In this document: in pieces, positions 8,358-17,306 of the stretch | Position numbering within the stretch: the stretch's first letter is position 1 | Layout: the number at the start of each line of letters is the position of its first letter | Assembly (NCBI GenBank): GCA_049656905.1 | Contig: JBASMO010000198.1 | Coordinates: 1 to 25,484 of the forward strand | DNA length: 25,484 bases | DNA from: DTU018 sp003444615 | GTDB taxonomy: Bacteria; Bacillota; Syntrophomonadia; Syntrophomonadales; Syntrophomonadaceae | Reading direction: 5' to 3' | The notes under the pieces: generated by a model | Databases searched by the model: none | What the model was told of the DNA's origin: nothing | The model's input: the letters and a program-made list of their open reading frames with translations, nothing else | Position numbers and translations under genes: made by a program

Positions 8358-10039
8358 TATTTCACCCCCTGATACTCTTGGATCAATCCAGGAGCGATTT
8401 GAATCCCGATGTCAAAAATACGTCCGGTTCGGTTCCATCCCCGGATTACATTAAACTGTTCTTCATGGAATACGTTATACTCATCCAAATAGGCTTCCAT
8501 TCTCCGTTCCTTGCCCCATTTACGTAAGTATTTGACCGCCAGCTCCCGGGCATCGCTCAGTTGATATTTGACAATCTCATGGGTTTTTTCTACTACTCCG
8601 CCGGGCTCAACTGAACACAGAGACCTCTCTGTATCCAAATGCAAATAAACAGACAAGGTCGGTCGGGCCACAGCCGCTCCCAGGGCATTGGCTACATCTG
8701 AATAGTGATGTACGAAGGGCTCCACCCCAAGAAATTGAGCCACCCGGGGTATTATAAAATGAGCGGCGGCACCGATACCTACCACCCGGTCCAAGGTAAA
8801 TTTCCGGCGATGGACCACCTCCCACACCCGGTAAGCCGGCTCATTTTCCCATTCCTTAAACATATCGTCAGTGGCCCTAACCAGAGTTTTAATTACATCA
8901 TCAATGACTTGGTCACACATGCTATCCAGGTCCAGATGCGCCTGCTCCGCTATATTCTGTAGATAGTTTTTCGAGCGGTTTACATCACCCTGCTGCAAAG
9001 CCAGGCGATAATTGAAAACATCGGTAACAGTAGCAGCATCACCGCCGAAACAGGCAGCTGGCCCTTTTCTATCTGCTTGAATAGTAATACGGCCATCACT
9101 ATATGCCAGCGGACTATCGCCTCCTATGGCAATGGAGCGCACCGATACTGCCTTTACATGGGTATAATGGTTCATCAATTGTGCTCCCCGTGAGGCTTGC
9201 AGAGGTAAGCCTTCTACCAGCAGAGCCAGGTCAGAAGTAGTCCCTCCAATATCTATTACCAGGGAGTTTTTATTATCCATGGTAAGAGCTAGAGCTCCCA
9301 TAGTGCTGGCAGCTGGTCCGGAAAATATAGTTTCACAGGGGTAGTGCCGGGATATGTCTAAAGGTAAAGTTCCCCCATCGGCTTTAAGAATGTGGACTTC
9401 TATGTCAGCTCCTCTTTTTTGTAACGCTTTTTCCACTTCATCAACAAAATGCTGCCATTCCCTTGAAATCATAGCGGTAAAATAGGCCGTAGCTGCACGG
9501 CGGGGAAAGTTCAGCTGATTGGCAATATCACAGCTGAGAAACACCTCTAGATCGGGATATTCCTGTTTAAGAATATCAGCGGTCTGGCTTTCATGACTGC
9601 GGTTACGGTTGGAAAACTTACCAGCTATAGCGGCTCTTTTAATACCCATCTGTTTAAGTTTATCCGCCAAAGCTCTGATTTCGTTAACAGATATGGGTTC
9701 TATTTCCCGACCGCGAAAATCAATAGCGCCTGTGATAAAGAAGGTATCGGGTGATAATTGATAAGCATCATGAGGAAGGCCGTATCCAGGTATTAAAATC
9801 AGGGCGGTGCGTTTTCCTTTGCCCGTAGCCAATAAATTAGTTACCAAAGTAGTACTGAGAACAATTCTCTCCACTGTCTTTTCTTCAGGCACAACTGATA
9901 AAAGCTCATTGAGAACCTCCAGAATCACTCTATCTAGGTTATCATTGTCGGTGGGCCGTTTTACAGATTCTTTAATAACCCGGCCATCAAACAATACACC
10001 ATCCGTAAAGGTTCCTCCCACATCAATGCCAATTAACAA
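8357..10039 (-). CDS. Hydantoinase/oxoprolinase-family ATPase (HyuA-like, stand-alone)
   Basis: A ~560-residue protein of the HyuA/AcxA/oxoprolinase family, which uses ATP to activate cyclic amides, ketones or related substrates. It opens with the actin-type phosphate motif GIDVGGTFTDG, has the second phosphate motif VIDIGGTTSDLALL near the middle and an adenosine-type GIGAAAHFIIP segment near 430. It is shorter than typical HyuA (about 700) and no HyuB partner is encoded nearby. TTG at 10039 is the likely start: AGGAGG (10048-10053) is 8 bases upstream, while the GTG at 10048 overlaps that site. It begins 24 bases after mutS and its stop overlaps the deacetylase start, placing it in the mismatch-repair transcript. 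Confidence 0.85.
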   Translation of the reverse strand: MLIGIDVGGTFTDGVLFDGRVIKESVKRPTDNDNLDRVILEVLNELLSVVPEEKTVERIVLSTTLVTNLLATGKGKRTALILIPGYGLPHDAYQLSPDTFFITGAIDFRGREIEPISVNEIRALADKLKQMGIKRAAIAGKFSNRNRSHESQTADILKQEYPDLEVFLSCDIANQLNFPRRAATAYFTAMISREWQHFVDEVEKALQKRGADIEVHILKADGGTLPLDISRHYPCETIFSGPAASTMGALALTMDNKNSLVIDIGGTTSDLALLVEGLPLQASRGAQLMNHYTHVKAVSVRSIAIGGDSPLAYSDGRITIQADRKGPAACFGGDAATVTDVFNYRLALQQGDVNRSKNYLQNIAEQAHLDLDSMCDQVIDDVIKTLVRATDDMFKEWENEPAYRVWEVVHRRKFTLDRVVGIGAAAHFIIPRVAQFLGVEPFVHHYSDVANALGAAVARPTLSVYLHLDTERSLCSVEPGGVVEKTHEIVKYQLSDARELAVKYLRKWGKERRMEAYLDEYNVFHEEQFNVIRGWNRTGRIFDIGIQIAPGLIQEYQGVK

Positions 10040-10063
10040 AATTGCCACCTCCTACAGGTTGGG

Positions 10064-12634
10064 TCAGGACAGGCTCTCCTTCCATTCGTATAATAATGAC
10101 AAAGCATTCCGAGGTGATAGTTCATCAAGTTCCAAAACCCGCAGCTTTTCAATAATAGGATTTTCCTCCGCAAATAAGCTGGGTTGCTCCATAAGTCCAG
10201 GCGGTTGTTTATTACCAGACTTGGTTTCCAGTTCACCCAGAATTTCCTGAGCCCGTTCGATGATATCCGGCCGCAGACCAGCTAATTGAGCAACATGTAA
10301 GCCGTAACTCTTATCAGCCCGGCCAGGCAAAACCCTTTTTAGGAAAACCACACTGTCTCCAGAGTCCTGAACTGAAACCGATAGATTCACAACCCCTTCA
10401 AGGGCATCCTCCAGTTGAGTTAATTCATGATAATGAGTGGCAAATAGAGTACGCGCACCAATATTACTCACTATGTACTCAGAGACTGCCTGGGCTAGGC
10501 TCAATCCATCGTAAGTACTGGTACCCCGCCCGATTTCATCCAGAATAATCAGGCTGTCGGCCGTGGCATTATGGATGATATTAGCTACTTCCACCATTTC
10601 CACCATAAAGGTACTCTGACCAGCACTGAGATCATCTGAAGCTCCTACCCTAGTAAATAAACGGTCTACCAATCCTATATGAGCAAAATCAGCGGGAACG
10701 AAACTTCCCATTTGAGCCATTAATACCAGTAAAGCAACTTGCCGCAAATAGGTGCTCTTGCCGCCCATATTAGGTCCAGTAATAATAGCAAATCGAGCAT
10801 CCTTTTGGTTTAGTTTAACATCGTTGGGAACAAAACGCGAATTTACCAGGTATTTTTCCACCATGGGGTGACGGGAGGCACGGGCGTTAATAACACCGCT
10901 GTTGTCAATTACCGGACGTACATAGTTATTGGCAAAGGCCGCTTCCGCCAGTGACAATAATACGTCCAGAACAGCCATTTGGTCTGCAGTTATTTGAAAA
11001 CGATGTAAATAGAGCAGTAGTTCTTCCCGTATTTCACAAAACTTGGCATACTCCAAAGCAAAGAGTTTTTCTCTAGCTCCCAGTATACGCTCCTCATATT
11101 GCTTCAATTCATCACATATGAATCGTTCGGTGTTCACCAGGGTTTGTTTGCGATGATAGTCCTCAGGAACTAAATGCAGATTAGATTTGCTGATTTCTAT
11201 GTAATAGCCAAACACCTTATTGTAAGCAACTTTTAAGTGTTTGATTCCCGTGCGCTCTTTTTCACGACTTTCAAAGGCAATGAGCCAGTCAGACCCTTCC
11301 TCTGATAATTGCCGCAGTTCATCGACTTCGGATGAGTACCCGTTCTTGATTATGTCTCCTTCACGTAATGACATAGGAGGATTATCGCTGATGGCCTTGT
11401 TGATAAGATCATGCATGTCTGGTAAAGTATCCAGCTCGGCAATTTCTTTAAGCAACTCGCAACTGGTTTCCCTCAGCATCCCTTTAATTAGCTCAGCCTT
11501 CTCCAAAGACTGTTTGGCCGCCACCATATCCCGGGGAGTAACTAACTGACTACCTATTTTACCTGCCAGGCGTTCCATGTCGTATACACCTTTTAAGGCT
11601 TCTCGCAAACTATCGCGCAGTACCATGTTTTCTTTTAATTCCTGTACGGCATCATGGCGTTTATTAATCGTCCGCCCATCTTTGAGAGGAAGTTCGATCC
11701 AATTCTTCAGTCGCCTTCTGCCCATGGAGGTACAGCAGTAATCCAGAATAGATAATAAAGAGCCCTCTCTTTTGCCATCTCTCAAGGTCTTGGTTAACTC
11801 TAAGTTACGGCGGGTGGCTGTATCCAGGTTTAAGTACTGGTCGCTGTAATGAATGCTTATAGCTTGCAGGTGATGAAGATAAGCATGGCAGGTCCTTTCA
11901 AAATAGCTAATGATAGCAGCTGCCGCACTAACCGCTAGGTTATAACTATCGTCAATACCGAACCCTTCCAGAGTAGCAACCTTAAAGTGGCGCTGCAAAA
12001 TGTCGCAAGCCATACTATAGCTGCTAGGGAAATCGGTAGCAACTATCGACATATTGTTTAATTCAGCCTGCTCCTCTATCCATAGGGATGGTTGATTTTC
12101 ATTTAAGAGACATTCGCTGGGGTTTAAGCGCATAATTTCAGCATAAAGCTGGCTGACTGCGTGTTCACCATTCCACTGGCAAACCTTGAATTCGCCAGTG
12201 GATATATCTGCAAAGGCCAATCCAGCCGAATCCTCATCAACGCTTACCGCTGCCAGGTAATTGGGCGCAGTTTCCGAAAGCATATTATCCTCAATAACAG
12301 TACCTGGAGTGATAACCCGCACCACTTCTCTCTTAACCAATCCCTTAGCTTCACGAGGATCCTCCACTTGTTCGCATATGGCTACCCGAAAACCGCGCGC
12401 TATCAGCTTAGCAATATAGTTGTGGGCTGAATGATGAGGAACCCCACACATAGGAACTCGACCAGCATTCCCAGCATCACGGGCAGTTAAAACTATTTCC
12501 AGTTCCCGGGAGGCGATTTGGGCATCTTCGAAAAACATTTCATAAAAGTCTCCCAGGCGAAAAAACAGTAAGGTGTCCGGATATTCATTTTTTATTTCTA
12601 GATATTGTTGCAGCATGGGAGTGTACTTGGACAT
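10064..12634 (-). CDS. mutS: DNA mismatch repair protein MutS
   Basis: An 856-residue MutS1-type mismatch sensor. The mismatch-wedging F-x-E motif is GDFYEMF (F30, E32). The ATPase domain has Walker A GPNMGGKST (620-628), Walker B LIILDEIGRGTS (D699/E700) and the FATHYHELT histidine segment. Near the C terminus, EQPSLFA (816-822) fits the QxxLF beta-clamp-binding motif, and a helix-turn-helix dimerisation tail follows. GAGAGG precedes the ATG by 8 bases. It lies downstream of ricA across a weak terminator and upstream of the HyuA-like gene; in Bacillus mutL follows directly (after cotE-mutS), so the two genes between are an insertion relative to that order. Confidence 0.97.
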   Translation of the reverse strand: MSKYTPMLQQYLEIKNEYPDTLLFFRLGDFYEMFFEDAQIASRELEIVLTARDAGNAGRVPMCGVPHHSAHNYIAKLIARGFRVAICEQVEDPREAKGLVKREVVRVITPGTVIEDNMLSETAPNYLAAVSVDEDSAGLAFADISTGEFKVCQWNGEHAVSQLYAEIMRLNPSECLLNENQPSLWIEEQAELNNMSIVATDFPSSYSMACDILQRHFKVATLEGFGIDDSYNLAVSAAAAIISYFERTCHAYLHHLQAISIHYSDQYLNLDTATRRNLELTKTLRDGKREGSLLSILDYCCTSMGRRRLKNWIELPLKDGRTINKRHDAVQELKENMVLRDSLREALKGVYDMERLAGKIGSQLVTPRDMVAAKQSLEKAELIKGMLRETSCELLKEIAELDTLPDMHDLINKAISDNPPMSLREGDIIKNGYSSEVDELRQLSEEGSDWLIAFESREKERTGIKHLKVAYNKVFGYYIEISKSNLHLVPEDYHRKQTLVNTERFICDELKQYEERILGAREKLFALEYAKFCEIREELLLYLHRFQITADQMAVLDVLLSLAEAAFANNYVRPVIDNSGVINARASRHPMVEKYLVNSRFVPNDVKLNQKDARFAIITGPNMGGKSTYLRQVALLVLMAQMGSFVPADFAHIGLVDRLFTRVGASDDLSAGQSTFMVEMVEVANIIHNATADSLIILDEIGRGTSTYDGLSLAQAVSEYIVSNIGARTLFATHYHELTQLEDALEGVVNLSVSVQDSGDSVVFLKRVLPGRADKSYGLHVAQLAGLRPDIIERAQEILGELETKSGNKQPPGLMEQPSLFAEENPIIEKLRVLELDELSPRNALSLLYEWKESLS

Positions 12635-12647
12635 ACCTATAACCTCT

Positions 12648-12680
12648 CAAAAAGAAAGACTTAGATATCTAAGCCTTTCT
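12648..12680 (-). terminator. Weak intrinsic terminator or attenuator between ricA and mutS
   Basis: An imperfect hairpin: AGAAAG (12653-12658) pairs with CTTTCT (12675-12680), and the palindrome CTTAGATATCTAAG (12660-12673) fills the centre, with one mismatch. On the minus strand a T-rich tract (TCTTTCTTTTTG) follows. The stem is A/T rich, so partial read-through into mutS is likely. Confidence 0.55.
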
Positions 12681-12709
12681 ATACAGTATTATTCTTCGTT
12701 GTTTCTTCC

Positions 12710-13096
12710 TTAACTGCAGCCTCCACCACAGCTGTCGCATGAGTCAGGACTGCAGCTTCCAGTGCCAGAAATAGCTTGGTTCATGGCAAAATAAACGGCT
12801 TGCATTAAATTGTCAAACTTTTCCTGGGCTTGAATTAATTCGTTTATAATACTATTGGCGATTAACTGCTGTTCTAAAATATTAATGTGATCCTCCTCAG
12901 CCTTGGTAACTAATAAACCGTCCTGGAATTTGTGCTCCAATTGGCTTTTGGCATCCTGGTATTTAATTAACAGGTCATAGGCACTTCTGTCCTGAGCCAG
13001 CTTCATTTGTAAAGCTTTCAGGCGATCAACTTCGTCTGATTCAGATACAGCCGTACCTAATTCAAAGGCCAACCGGATAATTTCTTCAGTAGTCAA
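12710..13096 (-). CDS. ricA: YlbF/YmcA-family protein, RicA ortholog by synteny
   Basis: A 128-residue, largely helical protein of the YlbF/YmcA family. In Bacillus RicA (YmcA) works with RicF and RicT as an iron-sulfur complex that assists RNase Y in mRNA maturation and affects competence and sporulation. The helical core covers about 3-100 (IIRLAFELGTAVSESDEVD at the start), and the tail ends in four cysteines (C115, C120, C123, C127; pattern C-x4-C-x2-C-x3-C) that could bind a cluster. I choose TTG at 13096: GGGAGG (13106-13111) lies 9 bases upstream and the start then matches the family, whereas the upstream ATG at 13147 has no ribosome site. Placement between miaB and mutS matches Bacillus. 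Confidence 0.82.
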   Translation of the reverse strand: MTTEEIIRLAFELGTAVSESDEVDRLKALQMKLAQDRSAYDLLIKYQDAKSQLEHKFQDGLLVTKAEEDHINILEQQLIANSIINELIQAQEKFDNLMQAVYFAMNQAISGTGSCSPDSCDSCGGGCS

Positions 13097-13201
13097 TATC
13101 TTTATCCTCCCAACTATGTGCAGAATCAGTGTCTGCAATTCTTCCATTATTCTAGCATGAATCGGTTAAGCAATTAAATTGTTTCCAAAAAAACTTTTGA
13201 C

Positions 13202-14551
13202 TTAACTACTTTTTACTGCCGGCAGTACTTCCCCGAACAGTGAGAAAGATTTTCCTTCCACTATTCTTACGGGGATTATTTGCCCAATTAGATCTTCTGA
13301 CCCTGGTATTATTACAACGCGATTGGTTCTGGTTCGGGACGTTAATTTGGTTTTATCGGTTTTGCTGGGTCCTTCCACCAACACCTCTTCCACTTTTCCC
13401 TCCAGTGATTGATTGATTTCCCGCGCTATACGGTACTGAACCAGATTTAGTTGGTTGAGCCGCGCCTTTTTAACTTCCAGGGGCACCTGATCGGTAAACT
13501 CGGCAGCTCTGGTACCACTTCGGGTTGAATACATGAAAGTAAAAGCAGCATCAAAGCGTACTTTTTCTACCATATCCAGAGTATCGGCAAAATCCTCATC
13601 CTCTTCTCCGGGAAAACCTACTATTAAATCACTGGTAATAGCCACACCAGGTATTCTTTCGCGTATGCGATTGGTTATTTCTAAATAATGCTCCCGGGTG
13701 TAACCCCGGTTCATACGCTTGAGAATCCGATTACTACCTGCCTGCAAAGGTACGTGTATATGCTCGCAAATCACCGGGTTACCAGCGATGGTATCTATTA
13801 ACTTATCCGACATATCTTTAGGATGGGATGTGGTAAAGCGAACCCGGTCTATTCCCTCCACTCGAGCAGTCATTGCTAAGAGATCGGCAAAATCAATTTC
13901 CTCATCCAAACCCTTGCCATAAGAATTAACATTTTGCCCCAGCAGGGTTACCTCACGGTATCCCTGATCGGCTAACTCCTGGACCTCCTTTAATATGTCT
14001 GCCGAACGGCGACTCCTTTCCCGGCCTCGGGTATAAGGAACAATACAATAGCTGCAGAAATTATTGCACCCGTACATTATATTTACAAAAGCACTAATTC
14101 CAGGCCGCCGGACGGAGGGAAGGTTCTCCTCCACTTCACCTTCTTGGTCCCATACCTGAAACACTGGGGTCTTAGACTGCCTGGCTTGTTCAATCAAATA
14201 TGGCAATTCGTGAATATTGTGGGTGCCAAATACCACATCTACTCCTATCTTTTTCAGACGGGCTTGGACCTCGGGAAGCTGAGCCATGCAGCCGCCAAAA
14301 GCAATAATCAAATCGGGATTGCGGCGTTTTAAGGCACTTATTTCTCCCAATTTTCCATATACTTTGTTTTCCGCTGAATGACGCACACTGCAGGTATTAA
14401 ACAGTATTATGCTGGCCTCTTCCGGCTTATCCGTAGCACAATATCCCATGGCTTCTAAAAGGCCGTTCATGATTTCCGAATCACGGACATTCATCTGGCA
14501 TCCATACGTCAATGTGAGGTAAGCCGGTGCTTTTTCAAGTTGTTGATCCAC
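13202..14551 (-). CDS. miaB: tRNA-2-methylthio-N6-dimethylallyladenosine synthase MiaB
   Basis: A 449-residue radical-SAM methylthiotransferase that adds a methylthio group to C2 of i6A37 in tRNA. The N-terminal cluster cysteines are C18 (YGCQMN), C54 (FNTCSVR) and C88 (GGCMAQ). The radical-SAM cluster is C162, C166, C169 (GCNNFCSYC). A C-terminal TRAM domain runs from about 380 and ends in LFGEVLP. The EHIHVPLQAGS and LIVGFPGE motifs are as in MiaB rather than RimO. The start is GTG; GAGGTG lies about 11 bases upstream. It is the first gene of the minus-strand housekeeping group. Confidence 0.96.
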   Translation of the reverse strand: MDQQLEKAPAYLTLTYGCQMNVRDSEIMNGLLEAMGYCATDKPEEASIILFNTCSVRHSAENKVYGKLGEISALKRRNPDLIIAFGGCMAQLPEVQARLKKIGVDVVFGTHNIHELPYLIEQARQSKTPVFQVWDQEGEVEENLPSVRRPGISAFVNIMYGCNNFCSYCIVPYTRGRERSRRSADILKEVQELADQGYREVTLLGQNVNSYGKGLDEEIDFADLLAMTARVEGIDRVRFTTSHPKDMSDKLIDTIAGNPVICEHIHVPLQAGSNRILKRMNRGYTREHYLEITNRIRERIPGVAITSDLIVGFPGEEDEDFADTLDMVEKVRFDAAFTFMYSTRSGTRAAEFTDQVPLEVKKARLNQLNLVQYRIAREINQSLEGKVEEVLVEGPSKTDKTKLTSRTRTNRVVIIPGSEDLIGQIIPVRIVEGKSFSLFGEVLPAVKSS

Positions 14552-14578
14552 CTTGTCTTTATCACCTCGCGTCTATAT

Positions 14579-14584
14579 ATTATA
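14579..14584 (-). promoter_or_regulatory. Candidate -10 box of the miaB transcript
   Basis: TATAAT on the minus strand about 28 bases before the miaB GTG. The sequence 17 bases upstream is T-rich but not close to TTGACA, so the promoter call rests on the -10 box and on position after the preceding operon's terminator. Confidence 0.4.
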
Positions 14585-14616
14585 CCTTTTTTGCCCTAAA
14601 ATATCTTTTGCCCATG

Positions 14617-14643
14617 AAAAAACCCGATCCATTATGGACCGGG
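14617..14643 (-). terminator. Intrinsic terminator of the catabolic operon
   Basis: CCCG-a-TCC (14623-14630) pairs with GGA-c-CGGG (14636-14643) around a 5-base loop. On the minus strand the stem is followed by six T's. It stands 26 bases after the CoA-transferase stop and closes the operon that starts at the sigma-54 promoter near 20680. Confidence 0.8.
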
Positions 14644-14668
14644 CTGAATATTAGGAAAAGAGAAGTGG

Positions 14669-16015
14669 TCACATGGTCACTTTACTGGTGTTTTTCCATA
14701 TACCCATTTTTTCAGCCTCTTTTACCAGGGTATCCCGGAAATCGGGATGAGCAATACTTATCAAAGCTTCCGCCCGCTGCCAGGTGGACTTACCCTTCAA
14801 ATTGGCTACACCGAATTCAGTCACTACTAGATGGGTCACCTGTCTGGGAACAGTAATAATTGAACCCTGTGGCATAGTGGGTTTTATAGTGGAGGTCACT
14901 GTGCCGTCCTTGGTCTTAAATGTAGATGGACTACATAAGAAGCTCTGGCCGCCTTTGGACAAATAGGAACCCAAAACAAAGTCCAGCTGCCCGCCGTTTC
15001 CGCCGATGTGCAGTAAGCCTGCTGACTCAGAGTTGACCTGGCCAAAAAGATCCACTTCTAAACAACTGCACACCGACACAAAGTTATCGATTTGGGCTAT
15101 AGTACTGATTTCATTCACATAATCAACCGGACATACGTGATGCAGGGAGTTGTTATCGATGAAATCGTAAAGTTCCTTGGAACCCATGGCAAAAGTCCAG
15201 ACCATTTTGCCCCGATCCAGGTTTTTATTGCCGGTTATTTTACCAGCTTTGTAGAGATTCAGAAAAGCATCCACAAACATTTCCGAATGAACACTGAGAT
15301 CTTTAATATCTGAATCACATATAAAAGACCCCACTGTATTGGGCAGGCCGCCAATCCCTAACTGCAAGGTACTGCCCTTTCTCACCCGCTCCACAATATG
15401 AGCAGCTATTTGGCGGTCTACTTCGGTGGCTTCCTTTCCAATTAAAACCGGAAGTTCCTGGTTGCTGCCCTGGACGATATAATCGATCTGGGAAATATGG
15501 ATGGCATTTTGCATACCATGAACCACCGGCATCTTTTCATTAACTTCAACTATGACAACCTTAGCTTTATTAACTATGGCCGGTGCGTCAGCTACCTGGG
15601 GCCCCAGGTTAAAATAGCCGTGTTTATCCATGGGGGCTACCCTCAGCATGGCTACATCAAGATCTATATCCTGGGTAAAGTATTTAAGCTGTTCTCTGAA
15701 CTGAACCGGAATATACCAGCAGGTACCCTGACGGTTCATTTTCCTTTCCACGGCACCAAATTGAGTAGAATTAAACCTGATATGCTGGACCTTTGGATCA
15801 GCTTTGACAATAGCCGGCGGTTCCGAATAAGGCCAGATAGTTGTAATAACATTTACATCAGTTAATTCATTCACCCGGCCTGCCAGAGCTTGATCTAAGT
15901 CCCAAACGACCCCGCAGAATGCACCGTAGTGTATGGTATCTCCGGATTTTATTGTCTTAACCGCCTCCGCCGCCGTAACTAGTTTCGAACGATATTCTTC
16001 GAGTAGTGCCGACAT
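14669..16015 (-). CDS. Acetyl-CoA hydrolase/transferase-family CoA-transferase
   Basis: A 448-residue class I CoA-transferase of the acetyl-CoA hydrolase / 4-hydroxybutyrate CoA-transferase family. It moves CoA between acetyl-CoA and an organic acid through a glutamyl-CoA intermediate. The likely nucleophile is E245 in SVHSEMFVDA, a position where related enzymes carry the catalytic glutamate. IGGLPNTVG (221-229) and NGGQLDFV are typical CoA-binding segments, and VVTEFGVANLKG marks the C-terminal domain. ATG at 16015 follows AAGGAGA by about 8 bases; the longer frame to 16171 would overlap thiolase and is rejected. As last gene of the operon it probably activates the acid substrate with CoA taken from acetyl-CoA. 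Confidence 0.9.
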   Translation of the reverse strand: MSALLEEYRSKLVTAAEAVKTIKSGDTIHYGAFCGVVWDLDQALAGRVNELTDVNVITTIWPYSEPPAIVKADPKVQHIRFNSTQFGAVERKMNRQGTCWYIPVQFREQLKYFTQDIDLDVAMLRVAPMDKHGYFNLGPQVADAPAIVNKAKVVIVEVNEKMPVVHGMQNAIHISQIDYIVQGSNQELPVLIGKEATEVDRQIAAHIVERVRKGSTLQLGIGGLPNTVGSFICDSDIKDLSVHSEMFVDAFLNLYKAGKITGNKNLDRGKMVWTFAMGSKELYDFIDNNSLHHVCPVDYVNEISTIAQIDNFVSVCSCLEVDLFGQVNSESAGLLHIGGNGGQLDFVLGSYLSKGGQSFLCSPSTFKTKDGTVTSTIKPTMPQGSIITVPRQVTHLVVTEFGVANLKGKSTWQRAEALISIAHPDFRDTLVKEAEKMGIWKNTSKVTM

Positions 16016-16119
16016 TGTTAGTCTCTCCTTAGCAAAGTAATACTGTTTCAACTTGGATTGATTCTTTACTATGATTATTTTTTCCAGAGTTAAATTAATA
16101 AATGTTTTAGAATTTGTAT

Positions 16120-17304
16120 TTACTTGATGTTTTCGATGATAAAAGCCACTCCCGGTCCGCCGCTGGCACATAAAGATGCACAGCCATAGCGGACATTGCG
16201 GCGTTTCATCTCATGCATCATAGTCAGTATCAGGCGCGCTCCAGTCATCCCGACGGGATGGCCAATGGAAATTCCGGAACCTACTCCATTCACCCGCTCC
16301 ATATCCAGTTTAAGCTCCCGGTTGACCCCCAAAAACTGGGCAGCGAAAGCTTCATTTATTTCCCAGTAATCAATCTCATCTTGGGTCATTCCGGCAAATT
16401 TTAAGGCTTTTCTAACGGCGGGGACAACCCCCATACCCATTATGGATGGATCAACGGCTCCTGAAGCAGAGGCGACTACCCTGGCCAAAGGCTTAATGCC
16501 TAATTCTTTAGCTTTTTCAGCAGACATCATTATAAGTGCTGCTCCCCCATCATTAAGGCCAGAGGCATTGCCGGCCGTCACAGTACCACCTTTCTTGAAA
16601 GCCGGTTTCAGTTTGGCCAGAGATTCCAGGGTAGTATCGGCACGGGGGTGTTCATCGGTGTCCACGATAACAGTGCCTTTGCGGGTTGTTACTTCCACAG
16701 GTACAATTTCGTCCTTGAACCAACCTTTAGCAATGGCATTACAGGCTCTTTGATGGCTTAACACGGCCAGTTCATCCTGCTCTTCCCGGCTAATATTGTA
16801 TTTCTCGGCAATGTTTTCGGCTGTAACTCCCATATGGTAATTATTCCAAGGATCTATCAGACCGCCTACCATCAGGCCGTCCAATATCTGCTCGCCATGA
16901 CCCAGTCGATATCCCTGGCGAGCCCGCATTAGGTAATAAGGGGTATTAGTCATACTTTCCACCCCTACCGTCGCTCCCACTTCAATTTTGCCCAGCATAA
17001 TCTGTTGAGAGCAAACTTCTGCTGCCCGCATAGATGATGGGCATTGCTGGTGAATGGTAACCGCAGTGGATTCAACGGGACAGCCTGCTCCCAGGGCAAT
17101 TAAACGGGCACTGTTGCCGGGAGAGGAGGACTGGTTACAGTGCCCCCCTACTACTTCTTCAATTAAACCGGCACTGACTCCAGATTTCTCAAGGGCTACT
17201 TTTAGAACGATGATCCCCAGGTCCACCGGATTCTTGCTGGCTAGTGAGCCATTAAAATCTCCCACTGGTGTACGGGCTCCACCTACAATTACAACTTCAT
17301 GCAT
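16120..17304 (-). CDS. Acetyl-CoA C-acetyltransferase (thiolase)
   Basis: A 394-residue type II thiolase that splits acetoacetyl-CoA with CoA into two acetyl-CoA. With the ATG at 17304 the catalytic residues fall on the canonical numbers: C88 (HQQCPSSM), H349 (GHPVGMTGAR) and C379 (CASGGPG); NEAFAAQF is also present. AAGGAG lies 8 bases before this ATG; a TTG six bases further upstream is less likely. The nucleophile loop reads HQQCPSSMRA instead of the commoner NxxCxSGxxA, a variant seen in some anaerobe thiolases. It starts 2 bases after the crotonase stop region, so translation is probably coupled. Confidence 0.93.
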   Translation of the reverse strand: MHEVVIVGGARTPVGDFNGSLASKNPVDLGIIVLKVALEKSGVSAGLIEEVVGGHCNQSSSPGNSARLIALGAGCPVESTAVTIHQQCPSSMRAAEVCSQQIMLGKIEVGATVGVESMTNTPYYLMRARQGYRLGHGEQILDGLMVGGLIDPWNNYHMGVTAENIAEKYNISREEQDELAVLSHQRACNAIAKGWFKDEIVPVEVTTRKGTVIVDTDEHPRADTTLESLAKLKPAFKKGGTVTAGNASGLNDGGAALIMMSAEKAKELGIKPLARVVASASGAVDPSIMGMGVVPAVRKALKFAGMTQDEIDYWEINEAFAAQFLGVNRELKLDMERVNGVGSGISIGHPVGMTGARLILTMMHEMKRRNVRYGCASLCASGGPGVAFIIENIK

Positions 17305-17306
17305 AA

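Noticed and set aside
9807..10250. 147-codon plus-strand frame
   Set aside because: It lies opposite the HyuA-like gene and the mutS 3' end, has low-complexity serine-rich sequence and no ribosome site; an antisense shadow.
15497..15865. 122-codon plus-strand frame opposite the CoA-transferase
   Set aside because: Antisense of a well-conserved gene with no recognisable motif.
16016..16171. 52-codon N-terminal extension of the CoA-transferase frame
   Set aside because: It overlaps thiolase, has no family resemblance and lacks a ribosome site; the ATG at 16015 has both a good site and family-like start.
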